From the NCBI GenBank assembly GCA_020635905.1, contig JACJYV010000006.1:558001-622000 (forward strand): a stretch of DNA of 64,000 bases, given 5' to 3'. The notes below the pieces were generated by a model. That model was given only the letters and a program-made list of their open reading frames with translations. It was not told the origin of the DNA and made no database searches. This DNA comes from Bacteroidia bacterium. GTDB taxonomy: Bacteria; Bacteroidota; Bacteroidia; J057; JADKCL01. A program made the position numbers and the translations under genes. This document shows positions 61,300 to 64,000 of this stretch, piece after piece (the first letter of the stretch is position 1; each line of letters begins with the position of its first letter).

Positions 61300-62751
61300 A
61301 TGAAAAAGCTCCTCAACTACATCAACGGCAACTTTCAGGAAGCCATTTCAGGAAAATGGCTGGATAATTTTGACCCGGCCACCGGCCAGGTGTATGCCCG
61401 GGTTCCCGCCTCGGACCAGCAGGATGTAGAGGTTGCCGTGCAGGCCGCCAGCGCCGCTTTTCCGGCCTGGGCTGACACGCCGATTGGTGAGCGCTCCAGA
61501 ATTTTGATGCGGGTGGCCGACCTGATTGAGGAACGCCTCGAAGAGCTGGCTCTGGCCGAGTGCATCGACAACGGAAAACCTCTTTGGCTGGCCAAAGAGG
61601 TGGATATTCCGCGGGCGGCGGCCAACTTTCGCTACTTCGCCAATGCCGTCACCCAATACTACAGCGAAACCTATGACATGGGGAGCCGTGGCTTCAATTA
61701 CACCCTGCGCCGCCCCATTGGGGTGGCGGGACTGATTTCGCCGTGGAACCTGCCCTTATACCTTTTTTCCTGGAAAGTGGCCCCGGCCGTGGCCGCCGGC
61801 AATACCTGCGTGGCCAAGCCTTCTGAAGTTACACCTATGACCGCCTTTCTGCTGAGTCAGATTTGCAAGGACGCGGGCGTGCCCGACGGAGTCATCAACA
61901 TCGTGCACGGCCTGGGCGGCGACGTGGGAGCCAGCATTGTGGCCCACCCCAAAGTGGCCATGATCTCCTTCACTGGCTCAACCCTGACGGGGAGAAAGAT
62001 CACGGAAGTGGCCGGCCCCATGTTCAAAAAGCTGAGCCTTGAAATGGGTGGCAAGAATCCCAATCTCGTGTTTGCAGACTGCGATTTTGAAAAAGCGGTC
62101 AAAGGGAGTGTGCGGGCCGCCTTTACCAACCAGGGACAGATCTGTCTGTGTGGGTCACGAATTCTGGTCGAACGCAGTATTTACGACCGTTTTGTGGAGG
62201 AATTTGTACGTCAGGTGAAGGAGCTCACCGTGGGCGATCCCCTGGAAGAAGGCACCCGGGTGGGCGCCATTGTTTCCAAAGATCAGTTTGAAAAGGACCT
62301 CCTTTACATGGATATCGCCCGCCAGGAAGGCGGCACCATTCTGACCGGCGGCAAAGCCGCGGCTGCGCCCAATGAGCGTTGTAAGAACGGTTGGTTTCTG
62401 GAGCCCACCGTAATCACAGGGCTGGCGCCTCACTGCCGGGTCAATCAGGAAGAAATATTCGGGCCTGTGGTCACCATCTGGCCGTTTGATACAGAAGCTG
62501 AGGCCATCTCAGCTGCCAACAGTACCACTTACGGACTTTCCGCCACCCTCTGGACCGAAAATCTGCGTCGGGCTCACCGCGTAGCCGCAGAACTGCACAG
62601 TGGCATTGTGTGGGTAAACAGCTGGCTGGTGCGCGACTTGCGTACGCCTTTTGGCGGGGTAAAACAGAGCGGAATTGGCCGCGAAGGCGGATTTGAAGCC
62701 CTGCATTTCTTCACGGAGCCCAAGAATGTGTACATTCATTTGGGGGATTAG
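61300..62751 (+). CDS. NAD(P)-dependent aldehyde dehydrogenase, muconic-semialdehyde subfamily
   Basis: 483 residues, ALDH superfamily. Motifs: SPWNLPLYLFSWKVAPAVAAG, the general-base region LEMGGKNPNLVFADCDFEKA, the catalytic Cys in NQGQICLCGSRILVE, and EEIFGPVV. The Q-I-C-L-C-G-S sequence around the Cys is typical of 2-aminomuconic and 2-hydroxymuconic semialdehyde dehydrogenases (ALDH8-like). It would oxidise the semialdehyde to the muconate. Together with the AmnD-like RidA at 19.8 kb this hints at kynurenine-type catabolism, but no other pathway gene is in the window, so the exact substrate is uncertain. It is 36 bp downstream of manC. Confidence 0.88.
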   Translation: MKKLLNYINGNFQEAISGKWLDNFDPATGQVYARVPASDQQDVEVAVQAASAAFPAWADTPIGERSRILMRVADLIEERLEELALAECIDNGKPLWLAKEVDIPRAAANFRYFANAVTQYYSETYDMGSRGFNYTLRRPIGVAGLISPWNLPLYLFSWKVAPAVAAGNTCVAKPSEVTPMTAFLLSQICKDAGVPDGVINIVHGLGGDVGASIVAHPKVAMISFTGSTLTGRKITEVAGPMFKKLSLEMGGKNPNLVFADCDFEKAVKGSVRAAFTNQGQICLCGSRILVERSIYDRFVEEFVRQVKELTVGDPLEEGTRVGAIVSKDQFEKDLLYMDIARQEGGTILTGGKAAAAPNERCKNGWFLEPTVITGLAPHCRVNQEEIFGPVVTIWPFDTEAEAISAANSTTYGLSATLWTENLRRAHRVAAELHSGIVWVNSWLVRDLRTPFGGVKQSGIGREGGFEALHFFTEPKNVYIHLGD

Positions 62752-62797
62752 GTTTTGGGGGTTGGGTATTGGGTATTGGGGGTTGGGGGTTGGGGTA
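62752..62797 (+). repeat. G-rich simple repeat after the aldehyde dehydrogenase gene
   Basis: Imperfect repeats of TTGGGGG / TTGGGTA on the plus strand give more than four G-runs of three to five bases within about 40 bp, enough to form a G-quadruplex. It lies between convergent genes. Confidence 0.6.
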
Positions 62798-62809
62798 AAG
62801 GACGGGATT

Positions 62810-63526
62810 TTAATTTTCATCCAGGCGTACAAATCTGTAGCCCTGGCTTTGCAGGCTTGTAATAATCAATCTCACTGATTCCACAAAGGCTTCAGGGTCT
62901 GAGCTTTTGCCGTCGTGCAGGTAAACGATGGAGCCTGGTTTGGCATTGGCGATCACTTCCGCGGCCACTTTGGGGCCGTCGTAGGGCGTTTTATATTCTG
63001 AGGGAGGATCGTAGGTGCCGGTCACCAACACTTTGTGGAGGGAAGACAAGACCAGCGGCAAGACAATGTATTTGGACGAAAATGGAGGGCGAAAGTACTT
63101 CACTTCCTTCTGTCCCAGTTCCAGAATGAGCTTTTCCGTGCGATCAATCTGGTCTTTTACAAAAGTCGGGCTTTTCAGCACGAGTCGGGGATGATCCCAG
63201 GAATGATTGCCAATCAGGTGGCCTTGTTCAAAAACCTGGCGGGCCAGGTCGGGATGCTTTTCGATGTTTTGTCCCAGCATGAAAAAGGTGGCCTTTACCT
63301 GCAGGCTGTCCAGCAGATCCAGCAGCAGCGGGGTCCTGGCTTCAGAAGGGCCGTCGTCGAAGGTGAGGGCCATGATTTTTTCCTGAGAATCCAGCTGACA
63401 GAGCGGATCCATTAACAGCGACCGCTCCCAGGAGCGGCTGTAAAAAAAGGCTGCGATCAGGATGATCAGCAGGAAGGCAAACGCAAAACCAAAAGTTTTG
63501 AGGATTTTACGAATTTTCATGGACAT
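62810..63526 (-). CDS. Membrane-anchored polysaccharide deacetylase (NodB domain, CE4)
   Basis: 238 residues from ATG 63526 (63520 possible); earlier in-frame codons look non-coding. A membrane anchor (about 12-30, FGFAFAFLLIILIAAFFY) precedes the NodB domain. Motif 1 is ALTFDDGPS, with catalytic and metal Asp. Motif 2 is NHSWDHP, the H-xxx-H metal site. Motif 3 is YFRPPFSS and motif 5 is VYLHDGK. It removes acetyl groups from N-acetylated sugars in the periplasm, such as peptidoglycan or an exopolysaccharide. It is convergent with the aldehyde dehydrogenase gene. Confidence 0.92.
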   Translation of the reverse strand: MSMKIRKILKTFGFAFAFLLIILIAAFFYSRSWERSLLMDPLCQLDSQEKIMALTFDDGPSEARTPLLLDLLDSLQVKATFFMLGQNIEKHPDLARQVFEQGHLIGNHSWDHPRLVLKSPTFVKDQIDRTEKLILELGQKEVKYFRPPFSSKYIVLPLVLSSLHKVLVTGTYDPPSEYKTPYDGPKVAAEVIANAKPGSIVYLHDGKSSDPEAFVESVRLIITSLQSQGYRFVRLDEN

Positions 63527-63664
63527 GAAATTAGTTTTCAGAAGCATGGGTTGCCACCAAAAACCAGGAAGGGTATGCAAAACAAGTTACAAAATCTCTG
63601 GAAATAGGGAGAAGGGATTTGTCAGAGGGGGTTGTGAAGGGAATTGGGACATGTTAAGTAAAAG

Positions 63665-63967
63665 TCAGAGAAAGATTTTTTCCGGATTTTGGGAGGTATG
63701 AAAAAATCTTGAAACCGTGCATTTCTCCCCTGATACTTTGTAAATAATCTTGTAACTCCATGCGACCAAATATCTGTATTCTTGTTTTTTATGGAGAAGC
63801 AGTGGCTCTCTTTCCCCAATTCTGGAAAAAGTTCGAACTGATTCAACTCGCTCATCTACTTTATCTATTACAGCCTGAGCGTACGATTTACCTTGTTCCT
63901 TTAAAATATACTTGATCGCCCTCTCATATTGACCAAGGGCTTTTTGGGTCCAAACTACTTCAACCAT
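63665..63967 (-). CDS. RelE/ParE-superfamily toxin
   Basis: 100 residues of the RelE/ParE fold: VEVVWTQKALGQYERAIKYI helix-forming start, then the strand pair YRYLVAWSYKIIYKV and the C-terminal SRFFHTSQNPEKIF with the conserved H..R/QNP ending. The IIYKV..(F/H)..H pattern is common to ParE-like toxins, which poison gyrase or cleave ribosome-bound mRNA. The ATG overlaps the end of an upstream frame that should be the antitoxin, the standard order and coupling for type II toxin-antitoxin pairs. Confidence 0.87.
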   Translation of the reverse strand: MVEVVWTQKALGQYERAIKYILKEQGKSYAQAVIDKVDERVESVRTFSRIGEREPLLLHKKQEYRYLVAWSYKIIYKVSGEKCTVSRFFHTSQNPEKIFL

Positions 63968-64000
63968 TTTCTGCTCAGTTCCCTTACCTCATTATGGCTG
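63955..64000 (-). CDS. C-terminal end of the partner antitoxin, cut by the window edge
   Basis: The last 14 codons (SHNEVRELSRKWLK, then TAG at 63957-63955) overlap the toxin start by 13 bases. The overlap and the charged helical tail fit an antitoxin of the Phd/YefM or similar type, but too little is present to name the family. Confidence 0.6.
   Translation of the reverse strand, partial: SHNEVRELSRKWLK

Overview
The window looks like chromosomal DNA of a member of the Bacteroidota, probably close to Saprospiraceae or Cytophagales; the family level is inference. The evidence is a secreted phosphoesterase with a type IX secretion sorting tail, the DUF4290-murA pair, a MurA with the active-site Cys replaced by Asp, a Bacteroidota-type AmnD-like RidA, many GGGCTAAAGCCC-like intergenic palindromes, few strong Shine-Dalgarno sites, and TAnnTTTG-like promoter sequences. 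No rRNA, ordinary tRNA, CRISPR array, prophage or transposase gene was seen.

Layout. 0-2.5 kb: the start of a membrane protein and a TPR sensor histidine kinase. 2.5-5.8 kb: a Ro60 (TROVE) ortholog, a divergent WYL regulator and, downstream of Ro60 on the same strand, a structured noncoding region ending in a tRNA-like RNA with its own terminator. This looks like a bacterial Y RNA. 5.8-9.1 kb: the exported phosphoesterase and an 882-bp tandem duplication carrying two Uma2-family genes. 9.1-18.1 kb: a one-directional cluster of five PhyH-type Fe(II)/2-oxoglutarate oxygenase-like genes, a methyltransferase, a Wzt-like ABC ATPase with a C-terminal extension, a polytopic membrane protein and a family 2 glycosyltransferase. 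18-24.4 kb: biotin carboxylase, RidA, a sixth PhyH gene, and an overlapping UbiA / glycosyltransferase / glycosyltransferase operon. 24.4-34.4 kb: a 1614-residue exported protein, PrmA, a UvrD/PcrA helicase and a membrane pentapeptide-repeat protein.

34.6-49 kb is mostly housekeeping: two paralogous Cys-rich lipoproteins, DUF4290-murA, a pseudoprotease-thioredoxin fusion, grpE-dnaJ, purN-purH, and the elongasome operon mreB-mreC-mreD-mrdA-rodA. 49-56.4 kb holds repeat-rich DNA (251-bp and 144-bp tandem repeats, palindromes), a Pro/Glu/Lys-rich protein, thymidine kinase, a barrel-like outer-membrane protein, a helix-hairpin-helix protein and several hypotheticals. 56.4-64 kb: a serine hydrolase, RecQ, mannose-1-phosphate guanylyltransferase, an aldehyde dehydrogenase, a polysaccharide deacetylase and a RelE/ParE toxin whose antitoxin is cut by the window edge.

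The two most interesting loci are the Ro60 / tRNA-like RNA / WYL module, a possible RNA-quality-control RNP with its own regulator, and the tandem PhyH array, which resembles a pathway for repeated oxidation and methylation of an exported glycan or lipid. All functions are inferred from motifs read by eye; no database search was run.
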